NCBI GenBank assembly: GCA_905147135.1
Contig: LR990049.1
Location: 16,633,428-16,697,427 of the forward strand
DNA: 64,000 nucleotides
Source of the DNA: Blastobasis lacticolella
Taxonomy: Eukaryota; Arthropoda; Insecta; Lepidoptera; Blastobasidae
Direction: 5' to 3'
Part shown: piece after piece, positions 11,016 to 23,945 of the stretch
Numbering within the stretch: the stretch's first letter is position 1
Layout of the letters: every line of letters begins with the position of its first letter
The notes under the pieces: generated by a model
Told to the model about the DNA's origin: nothing
Seen by the model: the letters and a program-made list of their open reading frames with translations, nothing else
Database searches by the model: none
Made by a program: the position numbers and the translations under genes

Positions 11016-12074
11016 CTTCCTTTAATAAAACTTTTAATACTATTATACGTATAGTGCCTACAACAGATTTACTGTGGCTGGGACCTGGATTTTAGTTACG
11101 TAATTTGAATGACACATATTATCGGGTTTGTTACCACGGTTAGTATTGTTTTTACCTCGATATTTTGACGCTGTTGCATGCGTCATGGTCACGAGTAGAC
11201 TGGTGGTGGTGGTGTGTAATATGTGTGATGAATATACACATGATGAGTGTAGTAAATAACTACAAAGGTCCTCAAACCTAGATTAAATGATTTACGTAAT
11301 TTTGTAGGTAGAAGAGGAAAATTATATTTGGTTTTATATATATTTCAATCTATATTACCCTATCTAATCTGATCTACCGTTGTTGGCTAAATAAACAAAC
11401 AATCAATAAATATTTTTGTTGGATCTTGTAAAAGGATCATACGAATATTATTTAGGTGCCTATCACCTTTCAATGTACACCATGCTGCTAATAGATTACA
11501 TTCTCAGATGCCGCACGAGTAACAAGGTAGCTCGAATGAATTGACTCCTACAGACTAATGTCGAAACTCTGTTGCCAACAAATATCCGATTTCATTATTT
11601 GAAATCGTTACTTTTGCGATTCCGTATCATCGATTTTATGGATTCAGTTGCTAGCAAAGTTCCATTGCATTAAACTGAAACTATAAAATCATACGTTATT
11701 TTTTAATGAAATCAGAGAATTGTTGGCAACAGGGTCAAGTAATTAGCCTACTAATCTCCTGGCATTATGAAGTGGCTGTAAAAGGAATAGAGGATGATGA
11801 AGGCGTAATACAAAGTACAGCTTTAAAGTGGAAATATTCAGACAAGTGTTCATGATTTAAGTAAATTAAATCTGGTTTCCTTGTAAACAGGGTCACGGAA
11901 GTCAGATGGCAGTCGCTCTAATGTGTTTAGCTGATTTGAAACTCCTGATAAAAGGTAAGTGCTATATTCTACTCTGACGGACACCATAAAACCCACCGAC
12001 AATGATATAATTTTCATCTACATCATCTGCATGTGTGACATTCAACGAACGTACGGGCATAGCGAACCTTTTTA
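11016..12074. other. Intron 1 stretch with a small S2-like scrap
   Basis: Mostly unrecognised. Bases 11,890-11,935 (CAGGGTCACGGAAGTCAGAT, then GGCAGTCGCTCTA) match the middle of SINE family S2. Nothing else is supported. Confidence 0.5.
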
Positions 12075-12220
12075 CCGTGCACGTGCAAGACGTGGAATGA
12101 GCTCCCGAAGTCTTCTTTGTATAACATGGGGTTCTTCGAACGACCGAAGGCCGTTGCATCCGTTCCGCTTAGGCTTGCAGATGTCTTCAGGCGGACCGTC
12201 GGACCGCATGCCTCCCTAGA
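12075..12220 (+). repeat. Jockey-type LINE, RT C-terminal scrap
   Basis: TGGAATGAGCTCCC encodes the WNELP motif of a LINE C-terminus, in a context different from the 2.8-kb copy. Truncated at both ends. Confidence 0.55.
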
Positions 12221-12311
12221 TACATATTTACTATTTTCTAATCTGTGTCTCTAGGAAGAAAATAAATCGAAGATTTCCGAAAAAAAATTTAGTCATACAG
12301 AAACGATTATC

Positions 12312-12580
12312 ATATCATTATCATCACAGCCCGAAACAGTCACTTGCAAGACTTAGGGCCTCTCCCACGAAAGGGGAGGTTATTGTCATAATCTCCACGC
12401 TTGGCAGGCGGGTTGGAGATCGCTGTGTTATAAATATAACAATGGAAAACACTGCAGCCACCCCATTTTCCAGTCTACGAAGACACTAGATCTTTTGCCT
12501 TGTAAACATTAGTCGCCTTGTACGACACCCACGAGTGTAAGGGTTGGTGCTATTCTACTATTTCGGACACCACACGGAAT
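12312..12580 (-). repeat. SINE family S1
   Basis: Full-length-looking copy; the tail shows as ATCATTATCATCACAGCCC on the plus strand and the head as GTGTAAGGGTTGGTGCTATTC near 12,535-12,575. Several substitutions relative to the other copies. Confidence 0.75.
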
Positions 12581-14403
12581 GACAATTATGTTCCGATTAA
12601 TACATAAAGTACCAAAATTGCTCTATAGGACAATTAAATATACCATGCTATTGCATATCTATCTATATAAATATCTACGTATAAATCTAAATACAAATAA
12701 AAATAGTAATATGTTTCTGAGGAAGGAGGTAATAGACATCTATAATATTGTCGGCAATTTCAGAACGTATTCAATAGCGTTATCGACGAAGGCCCCGAGC
12801 TCTCTATATTGGATTTTATCGGAAAAATCTTGTCACACGTAGGTAGACGATGAAATGTCACACATTTCATGACCCCTGTTTACTATGTAAATATATTTGG
12901 AATAGGTGTTTTACAATAAAATGCTATCATCTTTTAGGAATTCATATTTAGGCATTAATATTTAAACGAACTTTACAAACTAAAATTAAGATTGGAAACT
13001 GTGGATATAGCGACTGTGTAGGTATTAAATTAATACATACGCATTTCAAATAAATTCTCTGGATTTCGAGAAGAGGTGAAATATTTTATAATGTCGGCAT
13101 CGCGGGTGTAGTAGGTATTGTAACCGCTCAAAGCCTGGCTGGCTACGTAACTGCATTCATCAGCGGCTAGAACACTTGTTTGCCGTTATTAGAATTACTT
13201 GCGCATGTTATACAAAAACAATAAATAATTATGACCAGTATAAATCTATATATTAAGTACATTTGTCCGTGCCCCGCTCAGCAAGTCTCACTGAAAACCA
13301 GCGCTCCGGTTCACGCCGGGACATAATGCTGAGTGAGGTCCCTTTTTACACAAACACACCACCACAACACATTATCGATTACACTACACAACAAATTAAC
13401 AATAATCAAGTAGGTATATACATCGGCACTCTGTAGTCCCCTTGTGTATTTTATGTTGTAATAATCGTATTCCTTTTATGTTTTCTTGTGTATTTTTCAA
13501 TGTTTAGTGTCAATAAATGATCTTTCTATTAGTAGGTAGTACAAAAATCTTATTTTATTTCAGTCGTAGTAAATTCAACGCCCGCTCTTTCATCGAATTC
13601 CAACGCTCTTTATGAGGTCGTCCGTCGATATCGTGAACGCCGTCCTACGCTACGATTTCCGGTAGCTTTCCACCCAAGCTACCAGAAAAATACCTAATTA
13701 ACTCGTAAGTATATAATGGTTGAACAAAATTCTCACATTAATCAATTTACAGCGATGCGATGTGGACAAAGAAAACAGTGGAAACCTTTTAAAAGTTTTC
13801 CAATTAACGCCTCCGCACAATATCTACATGGGTGAAGGGACGACATCCAATTTAATATCGCCCGTTTCGGAAAACGCCCGACTGAAAAGCTCATTGTGAG
13901 AGATTTTTAATAACCTGTCCCTCTCTGGCAGAAAAGGATATTTTGCTGTAAATGTAGCTCTTTTTAAGACGCTTTGAAATACTGAGCGACGTTAAACCTT
14001 AAATGCTATTTTTATGGGAACATTTAAATCTTTACGGTGCTTCTCAAACAATGAAATAGAAATTCGGCGAAAGCGTATTTGTCCGCTTATCGATTTTGAA
14101 TTTCTGATTCTCATAGAGGTAGATAAATACTCAGACTGTAGGTAAGCATCTGCGTAGCCAGAGCCAAACATTAAAAAGATAAAATCTTACGCAATTTATT
14201 CATAATCCCAGCCAGTTATCTGCAAGATGCCTGAGCGGCGAACAAAAAGGCCGTAAAATTAATCGCAAGCGATCAATTCGGTTTCTAAATTGGTTTTGAC
14301 AGTCGGCGTGCCTCTCAAGATTTAAATAAACGTGCCGTAACGTGGACTTGGAGCTGAAAACTGGGTTTTAGTTCAGGCTCAGACGTAAAGGGAATACGAG
14401 TTA
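12581..14403. other. Intron 1 stretch, little recognised
   Basis: Bases 13,290-13,345 (AAAACCAGCGCTCCGGTTCA, then TGAGTGAGGTCC) resemble a dispersed repeat with a partial match at 16,590-16,640. The remainder shows no exon or repeat partner. Confidence 0.45.
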
Positions 14404-14606
14404 TCACTACATAGTATAAAACAAAGTCGCTTTCTCTGTCCCTATGTCCCTTTGTATGCTTAAATCTTTGAAACTACGCAACGGATTTTGATGCGGGTTT
14501 CAACAGCAGATAGAGTGATTCAAGAGGAAGGTTTATAAGCAAGTAGAAAGAGGGTAGGTAGGAGTAAAGTAGGTGTACGCGAACGAAGTCGCGCCGGGTC
14601 CACTAG
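14404..14606 (+). mobile_element. Short non-autonomous Helitron (Lep1/MINE-2-like)
   Basis: 203 bp starting TC (14,404) after an A and ending CTAG (14,603-14,606) before a T, the canonical Helitron A^T insertion. A small hairpin (CGCGAACGAAGTCGCG, 5-bp stem) sits just upstream of the end. The body carries ATAGTATAAAACAAAGTCGC and GGATTTTGATGCGG, recurrent in lepidopteran Helitron-like repeats. No Rep/helicase gene. A second copy in the other orientation is at 18,522-18,726. Confidence 0.8.
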
Positions 14607-17249
14607 TTAAGTATATTTTTAAAAGTTTTTAATGAATTTAGTAGAGGCGAGAGTGCCAGGATCGTTGCTTGTTTCACTCGATAGTCTCATGCCTACCCCT
14701 ATGGGATACGGGCGTGACTGTTAATGTGTATTATTATTTTCATAGAAAATTGACTGTTTTAAATTTTTATACAACAAGCGGTCCTTATTAAACCACTAGA
14801 CGCTCATAAGTCTAGTTAATTACCTACTCGTGTACCTACCTAGATACAACATTAAACTTTTGAAGTTACCAAGATTTTCCGTCATGGCTTTGATATTGTC
14901 TCGCACCCTAAGCGAGATTGACAAAGGTCTTCCGCTGTGGACTCTAGTTTGTTGTATGTAGGCATGAATATTATTTCGATCGTTAAACAGTCTCGAAAAC
15001 CGCGTGGAACCCCGTGATGATATAATAATTTATTGGTTTTGATATCGAAAAAGCTTTTCCTCTAGAGAAAGAATTAGGCGACCATTAAAATTTGTCGGGC
15101 GGAAAATTTATACACCGTTTCTCGTTATTATTGTAGTGAAATATCCTCTTTTCTGTGAATTGTTGTTTTTAGAATTAATGCTTTATGAATAATAAAATTT
15201 CCTTCCGATAAAATATTTCCAAAAAACAACAAGAAACATGAACATTTTACGAGCGCCGTCACGCAACAGGTGATAGTCGTCTGAATAATGCGCGGGACAT
15301 GATAAACGTGATCATGTAAAATAAATTCAACTTGCGAACTGGGCCAGATACATATGTATCTCTTCAAGTCGACGTGCAGTTATTGTTATGGTGTCAGACT
15401 GCTATTTGTTGCTTTGAACGCGTTGTATTTGCTTATAACTTTTTGTATAATTTGTTCCTTTCCATGAAGTGTAAGAGAAATTTATGAAGATACCTATTAC
15501 TCCGTACGAAGGTCTCCGGAGTCAGTTGTTGATATTACATAGAGCGTAACATAACTCTTTTTAGCGTTTTTTCTCCTAATTAGTATTAGAATGATTTTAT
15601 TTATATCTTTCATGTAAATATTCCTTTTGAATAAATTTCAGAGTTCCGTAACATACCTATATCTGTGACCTACATAACAATTTTCTCACACCAAGCGCCT
15701 TAATGGAGCCATTGTTGGAAGGTCATTTGGAAAAGACCTTTGTCCAGCAATAAACCTTATCTTGGAATTTGGTAAAAAGAAAAACAAACAGTCCAGGTAA
15801 TTAAAACACGACCCAATAAAATAAAACGACCTGTATTTTTTTTGTTGTCTGGCATCGAATCAAAATGTAAAATAAACAGATGTGCCCATTACATTCGATT
15901 GTGATAGACATTTTCGGTCATTGAACTAAATGCTGGAAAAAATACTTGTGCACAATTGAATACGGAAGTTTAATAAGGGTGGCCTCAAATTGAGTGGGCA
16001 TTTATCTGACAATATTTCCTGGTTCACAAATGAACGCTCCGGGTGAGAAATGTCCAGTTGACAGAATTAAACGTGGCCGCTCATTCTTCAAAGTCAACCG
16101 GTGACTCGCTCGTAATTTGGATACTTCGCGTTTAATGGAAGAAAAATTGTTTGACGTTATTTTAATTTGGGAACGTATTTATTTTATCTTTATTTATATA
16201 CTTATTTTGTGTTAAGAATTAACTACCTGACTAATTGATTATCACGAATGTGGTTCTTTAAAGATTTTATTGTTTGTTTGTAATAGATAAACTCCAACAC
16301 TACTTAACCGATTTTAAAAAATCTTTCACCGATAGAAAGCTACATTATCAACGAGTAACATAAGCTGTAGTTTTTCCTAAAATTGTATGTGATTTCCACA
16401 GAAACGGGAAATAAGAAAGGATATTGAACAAGGTAATTAAATGGATGTAACGATTAATGAAGATAATACATAGACAGCATATTATTCGGTTCCACATAAC
16501 ATCCTTAACCTAAGGTGAGTAGAGTAAATTTAATTATTGAAAATTACGTAAGACCAGCCAGTGATGTAACGGGAACCGAATTGGACCATTCTCAGCATAA
16601 CGCTGTGAGGGCTCAGCCTGTCACAGCGCTGGTTTTCAGAAAAGCTCATGCATCCCACGCGCGTTACGCGAACGGTACATAGAATAGAACATAGAGTTTG
16701 TACGATAATTGCTTATTTTATTAGTTCACAGCTCCAGTTATTCTCGTAATATCATTCGCAGAATTTTATAATAGTAAAGTAACCAAAAATGTTATTCTTC
16801 CATTCGCGTAACCAAACAGTTAAATAAGGTTCATTTTGTATTGCAATAAAATTACATTATTTGGATCATCTTTTAAAACAATTATTCTGCTACGATATAA
16901 AAAACAAAGTTGTTGTTTCAAAAATTTTACTTATACCAATGATAAAAATTTACGGGACATGGCAATTTCTGAAAGTTCTTCCTACCTTTCGCCCACGTAG
17001 CTACTAGCAACTTGGCATTACTTTCTTACTTATTTATTTACAACTTGATCCCAAATGTCAGCAGCTATATGAATGAATGAATGAATTATCTTTATAGCAT
17101 TTATGATACAATATTATCTTTATCTTATTTGATACATTATGATACAAATGTGCTAAATTGGACATTGAGCACGCAGCGTACCTAATGCTGCCGATGTAAT
17201 GTTACAATATCTATGCAAGTACGGGTAAGATTCCAAACTAACAAATATA
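14607..17249. other. Intron 1 stretch, nothing supported
   Basis: AT-rich, with small scraps only (a repeat fragment at about 16,590-16,640 containing CAGCGCTGGTTTTCAG). The frame at 15,128-15,367 (79 codons, minus) has no recognisable domain. A (GAAT)n run sits at 17,071-17,086. Confidence 0.45.
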
Positions 17250-17592
17250 AAACGTCTCATCCTGGCGTTAACGGGTGTGCTGTAACGCCCGACAGCCCGG
17301 GGTCCGCTTTGACCATGATCCAGGATTTGGCAGATCAGGTAGAGCGACTGCCACCTGACCTCCGTGACCCTGCTACCAGTGGATCCTGACCAAATTGGAT
17401 GGTTACACATTCAGTCGCCTTAATGGGCAGGTTTCATCAGAATGTGTTTCCTCAGTGTAAGAGCATCGGTACACATTCAACTATTATACATAACTGAGAA
17501 AAGAGTCGCTGATATATGGCCGCAGTGGGATTCGAACCCGGCACCTCTCGCTTACGAGTCGGATATTAACCATTCGGCCACCAATGCTCCAT
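17250..17592 (-). repeat. SINE family S2, nearly full copy
   Basis: Reading on the minus strand: tRNA-like head with CCGAATGGTTAATAT (A-box side) and GGGTTCGAATCCCACTGCGG (B box), the S2 body (TGTGTAACC, TGGTAGCAGGGTCACGG), then the RTE-like tail ATCATGGTCAAAGCGGACCC. Together with the 51.0-kb copy it defines the family. Confidence 0.8.
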
Positions 17593-17825
17593 ATATTATC
17601 ATACATTAAAACAATTAAAAACTCTAACAAAAAACCTTTACTTCTGTAAATATTTAAATATCGCGTAGTTTTAATGGCTTCGTGCCAAAAGCCAATAACC
17701 TAATTCGAAACGTTTGTTTACTAAGTATTTTGGATTACATTAACTTTTCTTTTAAATATACGAGGTGTGCTACAAGTTTATTGCCGGTATGTTTATTTGA
17801 ATGGTAAAATACTTGATATCATGAG

Positions 17826-18084
17826 TCATCATCATCACAACCCATAACAGTCCACTGCAGGACTAAGGACCTCTCTCACGAAAGGGGACGTTATTTCCAT
17901 AATCTCCATTCTTGGCAGGCGGGCTGGAGATCGCAGTGTTATAAATTTAAAACAATGAAAAACGCAGCTACCCATTTTCCAGCCTACGGCGACTAGGTCT
18001 TTTGCCTCGAAAAGATTAGTCGCATTGTACGACACCCACGAGTGTAAAAGGTTGGTGCTATTCTACTTTGCCGGACACCACATG
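17826..18084 (-). repeat. SINE family S1
   Basis: Complete copy in the same orientation as the 12.3-kb copy; tail ATCATCATCACAACCC, head end GCCGGACACCACATGGCC. Confidence 0.75.
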
Positions 18085-18521
18085 GCCAAATATCATAAAT
18101 GTTGGAATTTATTTAGGTACTGGGTACAGCTTAATAGCGACATAATTGTCATTTAAGCTAAAATGTCGAATAACAAGATAAAACCGAACAAATGACTAAT
18201 TTTTCAATAGGTATAAGTACAGAATAAAACATATACTTTTGTCATTATCGCTGACTAAATACGCTGTATTCAACAGTAGGTATAAACAGATGTTCGTTAT
18301 CGACGTTTTCTCAATAATTGTCAACAAATTATTATATTATTATCAATTAAATTCTTGACAGTAACCACCTTTCAATTCGTAATTTGAGTTTTGGTCATTT
18401 GTAATTTAAATAATTTATGCAGAAAACGCACTTTTACATCATTAACATCCTAGTAGCCAATCCTCCTGCTAGGCTCTATTTTCTACTCTGCTTTCTCCAT
18501 TTCGTCTTCATTTATATTGTA

Positions 18522-18726
18522 CTAGTGAACCCGGCACGACTTCGTTCGCTTCGACTACCTTACCCCTACCTACCCTTCTTTTCTTGCATATAAAGCTTTC
18601 TATTGAATCACTCTATGTATTATTAAAAACTGCATTAAAATCCATTGCGTAGTTAAAAAGATCTAAGCGTACATAGATACATACATAGGGACAGACGGCA
18701 GGACTTTGTTTTATACTATGTAAAGA
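18522..18726 (-). mobile_element. Short non-autonomous Helitron (Lep1/MINE-2-like), copy 2
   Basis: Reverse-orientation relative of the 14.4-kb element, sharing CATAGTATAAAACAAAG at its 5' side and CACTAGT at its 3' side. Its own A-TC start and CTAG-T end are intact. The plus-strand start ACTAGTGAACCCGGCACGAC includes the terminal hairpin region. Confidence 0.8.
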
Positions 18727-20159
18727 TGTCATATGCACATAAACAGTATTAAAGCGCGTATCGTTGGATCGCAGAATCCCATGGCACATACGACCGTCAT
18801 GCATGCAAAGCGCCGCGAAATATGTTTAACCTATATCTCCAGATAAATATAGCATCGGCGACGCATGTCTGGCTGCATATCTATATAGTCAGGATACGTG
18901 AATAGACTGGAATGTGCTCGTTAAAGGTTAGGTATTACATTATTTTTACAAATTCTAATGTGTGTGTGTGTGTCTCTTTCTGGCCGGTTTAGGCTACGGC
19001 GACTGCATCCGTTGATGTCGGTCATGTGCTCGCAAGTGGTATACATTAATTTCTAATTCTAATTGATTTAAGTGATCGTGCACCGTGATCACTATCTATC
19101 TACATTTCTATCTATCAACAATGGAAATTCGATTTTTTTTTACCTTAGCTAGGCTCTATCAAGCTCTTATTTATTTCTGCCGTCAAGCAACATTATTGTA
19201 TTCAAATTATCTGAGAGTACCGTCAATTAGGGTGACTTTGATATGCAGTGGGTTACATTGATTACACACTTTTCTATATTAAGTTCTTAGGGAAAATTGG
19301 CTGACTGACTGAATTGCCACTTATCTGGGTTGACACATGTATGGCGTAATTCGTTTGCAGGAAAATAACACTTGATTAATAGTGACAAATAAGTGATCAA
19401 TAAAACCCCAGGACATCAAAGTACCTAATATCGGTTTTTCTGTTGTAATACAATAGCTCTGTTCAATACACGATCAATCTACAAAGTAGAGAGAGAGCCG
19501 GAAGAACGTCTCTGACATTATAGATGCGGGTCACTCCGACCCTTCATTTTGATACCGGCGCGACAGCTCTCATATTCATGACCGTTTCTATGAATTACTC
19601 GGCGAAAAGGGATCGAAATTCAATCACGAATAACTATTCAATGTCTATTTAGAATAAGCCGCCGTAAAATATAATATTGTATTAGGTTTCCGCTTAAGTA
19701 CATGATACATAAAGCGAATAAGAATTGACTTTGTTGGTTTTTATTTGACCTATCTACTGTAAGAGATTTATGCGAAAAATAAAATCAAAGTCGTGATTAT
19801 GAATTGTGTTTAAGTCTATAGTATAGATAGACACTATAAGCGCATTAATTCTATGAGACACATTAGTATCATATAGCTAATAGCTGGCTCTAAACTAAAA
19901 ACAAAAAGTAGTTCAAATACTAAAAATCCTTCTGTTATTAAAAAACAAAAAGTTAAAAACACATTACCCTCCTTTGCGTCGCGCAGTCGGGTAAAAATCG
20001 GGAGCGGTCAAGCGAGAGTTATAGGTAAGGTGTGCTGTCTGCCGGATTGCCAAGACAAGTTTAATAAATGTTGAAGCCAACGTCAGACTCGTATAGAGCT
20101 ACAATTTTGTATTTAATATATCAAAGCGCACATCATGCATTGCGTCCTAGACCCAAAGA
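18727..20159. other. Intron 1 stretch, nothing supported
   Basis: Contains a short (GT)n run at 18,960-18,973 and a palindrome GTGATCGTGCACCGTGATCAC-like sequence near 19,071-19,091. No exon and no repeat partner. Confidence 0.45.
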
Positions 20160-20345
20160 AAGTTTAAATTGATATGATGAAATTGAGCCTAAGGTGCATG
20201 TTCATTAATGCTGAACAAGTTTGCATGCCTGTTAATACTGACTGAACATGTGAGAGCCACTGTGTGATGATTATCTTAAGACCTATCATTGTAACCATGT
20301 TTCAAGCAAATAAATATTCTATTCTATTCTATTCTATTCTATTCG
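20160..20345 (+). repeat. LINE 3' tail with (TATTC)n
   Basis: AAGCAAATAAATATTC followed by four to five TATTC units, the microsatellite-like 3' end typical of CR1-type LINEs. The upstream ~150 bp is presumably 3' UTR. No coding part is left. Confidence 0.5.
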
Positions 20346-21220
20346 ATACCTACTCTAATACACATCGATGTGAGGGTACACTTGGGGTCAGAACGAGCGA
20401 CGTGAGATCGTGAGCAAAATATTCATCCATCAGACTTATTGTATTAGGTACCACTAACTCGAAAAGCAATTACTAGGTTTATGTTATTGATGAAGACTTC
20501 TATTGCGGTTGTACCTACCTAATATTTTATTACTTAGGTTTGTTGTAGTTCTCTACCAACTTCAACATGGCTTGTACCCAAACGATGCAAAATTAATGTA
20601 ATCTGCTAAAGTGGCGCAGCTGTTTGTTTAGTTAGGTGCTTGTTGACTTACTCATGTAATTTGCGACTGTAATGTTTGTCGATGAACAACTTACTAACCA
20701 TAATTTGTGTAAAATCTATAAATATATCATATTCAAACCATCTTTCAATCCCATCTTTCATCATCCTTCAGCTTACGACCTCTTATCATCCTTCCTCATT
20801 CTATCACCTAGCTAGGGTGACGTATCAGACAACTGAGATATCCAACAACCCTGCTTGAGCGCATTTCCACAGTATTTTTTCGACTTTTATGTTTCATCTG
20901 CCATGCAGTAAAATGAACCTTTTATGGTATTAGGCAAAAATATTGGAAAACTATCTTCATGGCTGAGACTGACAAATATATACTTATTTGCTCTGTGGTT
21001 TTAGGAGTATCAAGTAATGTCAACCCGAGTATGTCAGCACTCTATCTCAGTGAAATTAAGTGGGTAACGTTATCATGCTCGCCAAACGATTAAGCATATA
21101 AATTTGTTTACATTGCAGTTTCCCCGTGAAGGTTATCGGTAGGTCACTCGTGTGTTGTGTCACTTGTGTCTCATTGATGTGTCCTGGAATACCTATATCA
21201 GCCGACAGTAAGTAATGCGT

Positions 21221-21292
21221 ATGCACGTATGTAGTACCTATTTACCAGTAGATTCCCCAATCTACTGGTAAATAGGTACTACATACGTACAT
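21221..21292. repeat. Perfect 30-bp inverted repeat with CCCC loop
   Basis: The arm at 21,225-21,254 (ACGTATGTAGTACCTATTTA and on) is the exact complement of 21,259-21,288, separated only by CCCC. Pairing resumes beyond one mismatch for three further pairs. A transcript would fold into a single long stem. No second copy was found in the window. Confidence 0.9.
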
Positions 21293-21371
21293 CAGAGACC
21301 ACATTGTTCAACATGCTACGGTCCTTACAAACCCTATTTCGCTACTTCCACATTAAATAAATAATAAATAA

Positions 21372-21590
21372 TTCGTGGACTAATTCACACAGCGCCATCT
21401 AACCCCAAACCAAGCAAAGTACTATGGGTGCTAGATAACTGATATACTACTTACATACTTTTTTTTAATACATACTTATTATATATAGAACACCCAGACC
21501 CGTAACAGAAATTAAAATTCATCATTTCAATTTCTGCCCGGTCGGGAATCGAACCTGGGACCTTTTGCGTGGCAGACCGGTGACCGTCAA
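21372..21590 (-). repeat. SINE family S3, tRNA-headed
   Basis: The minus strand carries GGTTCGATTCCCGACC (B box) followed by GGGCAGAAATTGAAATGATG and an AT-rich body ending in the complement of TTCACACAGCGCCATCTA. Related copies are at 38.0 and 40.9 kb, all in the same orientation. Confidence 0.75.
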
Positions 21591-21687
21591 ATCATTCATC
21601 AATGGTTTTCTTGCTCGTGTTTGGGGCAGCTATACTAGATAATAGGCCAGACCTTTCTTTGCCAAGAACGTTCGACGCTAGAAATAA

Positions 21688-21850
21688 TAATCATCACAGC
21701 CCATAACAGCCCACTGCAGGACTGAGGGCCTCTCCCATGAAAGTTTGTTTTTAAAAAATGAGTTTTGCCTCGATGACATTAGTCGCCTTGTACGACACCC
21801 ACGAGTGTAAGGGGTGAGTGCTATTTTACTCTGCCGGATACCACATGGCC
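21688..21850 (-). repeat. SINE family S1, internally deleted
   Basis: Both ends of S1 are present (ATCATCACAGCCCATAACAG and TGCCGGATACCACATGGCC). About 90-100 bp of the centre is missing after TCTCCCATGAAAG. Confidence 0.75.
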
Positions 21851-22529
21851 AAAATATAATTGGAAATAATGATTATCCATAATGTTCACGACATTATAAC
21901 TAGTGATTTTTAAAGGAATTCACTCTATTTTAGCTTGTACGTACATCTATGGGTAGTCGTCGTAAAAGTCGAGTAATTCTGTAGGTACCTGGTTACGTTC
22001 GGGGTGTCTACAAATGTGTTAATGTAATTTTTGTGAGACGATTTATATTTAAGCTGTGTTTAAGAAGAATTCGTGTCTAATATTGAGTACACAATAACAA
22101 ATGAAATAATAAAATATACAATTTGCGGTAACGGCAACTTAGATCAACCAGAAAACAACAGTTAGATACAGACCAGAAAACGGCAATGTCAAAATTGCAT
22201 TCTCCACAAATGACATGAATAGTGTCTGTTGCGGGGCAGAAATAGAGACGCGGAACATCGTTTATTTCTGTTCTAAGTATCAGATGTTCTAGTCTGGTCT
22301 AAATTAAGGCCGATGCATCGGTATGTCTTGTATTTCCTCGGTCGTTATTTCAATTGCATCGCCCACTTCGGCAAATAGGGGCAATTACAACTGATTCGTA
22401 TCTGATGCGGACAATCAGCACCCACTGGCTCACCAGCGTAGGTATCAAATGACAAGAACTTTTAGGGTACCTTGGATAACCTCGGAAAACCTTGGACAGT
22501 CTCGCTTCGTCAACTGTATTAGGAGGCAC
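21851..22529. other. Intron 1 stretch, nothing supported
   Basis: No exon-like segment with splice sites and no repeat shared with the rest of the window. Confidence 0.4.
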
Positions 22530-22690
22530 ATGGAACATCTGACGAGTTCAAGAGGTATATTAGAGGTTTCTTCAGAGGCGGGCAACGCATTAGTGACTCC
22601 CCTGGTCTTGCTGATGTCCATAGGCGGCGGTGACCACTTTGCATCAGGTGGCCCGCTTGCCTGTTTGTCTATAAAGAGTAGCTCGTTACG
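22530..22690 (+). repeat. Jockey-type LINE 3' end
   Basis: TTCAAGAGGTATATTAGAGG (end of the RT C-terminus), GGCGGGCAACGCATTAGTGA, then the 3' UTR block GTCCATAGGCGGCGGTGACC and CATCAGGTGGCCCGCTTGCC. Same end as at 50.8 and 63.6 kb. Confidence 0.7.
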
Positions 22691-23859
22691 ATGCTGAAGT
22701 TCGATTAGCCTCAAAGTACAAAATGGTCACCCATCCAGTTTCCGGACTATGTTTGAATCTCGCAAGCATGCCGGCGTTAACGTAGAGGGCAACCTCCACT
22801 AGCAAGTGTGAATATTATTACAAAAATTCAGTCTTCGACCAAAGGGAGTGTGGGTTTTGATGATGTTTCCCTGGCACTCAATTTAAAATAACGTAACATG
22901 TCAAAGAGTATTCAGCTGTTAATGTTATCCATGAACGTACTATTTTGGGCATGGTGATTATTACACGCGACATAACCTCAACCTACCATGTTTAAACTTT
23001 TGACTGTCTTCGGTTTGTGCATCCAGAGTGATGCTAGCTGATTTCATACTGGTGATAATTTAACGTTGATGTTGCGCCTACCTGTATACTATAGTATACC
23101 CAATATACAAATTATACACATAAACCTTCGTCATGAATCACTTACTCTATTAGGGAATACTGTTTTTTCAGTACTTTGGGAGTTAACAAACAGACAGACG
23201 CATCGTGGGACCATGTTTTATAGAAATTATGTAGCGATAAAATCTGAGCTGCATAGAGACAGACAGCCAGATAATGATGGTTGTACCTAAGTACTTATTC
23301 GTCTATTGAGACATGATGGTTCAAGTCAATCAAGCCGGCCGTATGACCCCGTTGATTGAAGCGATCGCATGGCGCATGCAATAAATATGCAAGTACCTAA
23401 ACTATGCAAATAGTTTTCGTTGACTGAAAGTAGTTTTACTTGTAACATTATTCATAAATTAATACTAAATATTAGTCCTAAGTACTGCAGTGGACTGTGA
23501 TAACGATGGATGCTAAATATGTTTATAGTTTCTTGCTATATCTCATTGAGATTGCATTAACATACACACATACATATAACACAGAAATACAACATACAAA
23601 TACCTGAGTGTGTACCATACTCACACCCATATCCGTATCCCATAGAGGTAGGTAGATACTATTGAGTGCCACAAGCTACGATCCTTACACACCTATTTTG
23701 CTTCTAACACATTCATAAATATCATTAAGATAACTTTTCCTATAGGTAATCATCAACAAAAACAATAATCAATCACATTTTTACTCGTTATTAACAGGCC
23801 TGCCTGCAGTTCTTTTTAATTTGGAAGGAACATTAGTTACTACACGTAGTGTTTCTATC
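22691..23859. other. Intron 1 stretch with weak repeat scraps
   Basis: A dispersed piece at about 23,565-23,720 (ACTCACACCCATATCCGTAT, then GTGCCACAAGCTACGATCC) resembles sequences near 14,660 and 21,300. Otherwise nothing supported. Confidence 0.4.
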
Positions 23860-23861
23860 CT

Positions 23862-23945
23862 ATGATGCATGCAACTGTGTCGTAATATCGGGCTACTCGT
23901 CAACAAAGGTACGCGGTAGGAAACCCGGAACATACCCTTAAAATA
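23862..23945. repeat. Terminal-repeat fragment, possibly Penelope-like
   Basis: GATGCATGCAACTGTGTCGT, GGGCTACTCGTCAACAAAGG and GTAGGAAACCCGGAACATAC recur at 27,716-27,790 and 31,908-31,970. Spacing and wording recall the tail of the Penelope-like element at 55.5 kb (ACAAATCATAAAGGTACG), but similarity is weak and the assignment is inferred. Confidence 0.45.

Noticed and set aside
17518..17590. tRNA-like sequence with a good B box
   Set aside because: No acceptor or D-stem pairing; it continues into the S2 SINE body and recurs at 3.0 and 51.2 kb.
20310..20344. (TATTC)n as an independent microsatellite
   Set aside because: It directly follows an AATAAA and fits a LINE 3' tail.
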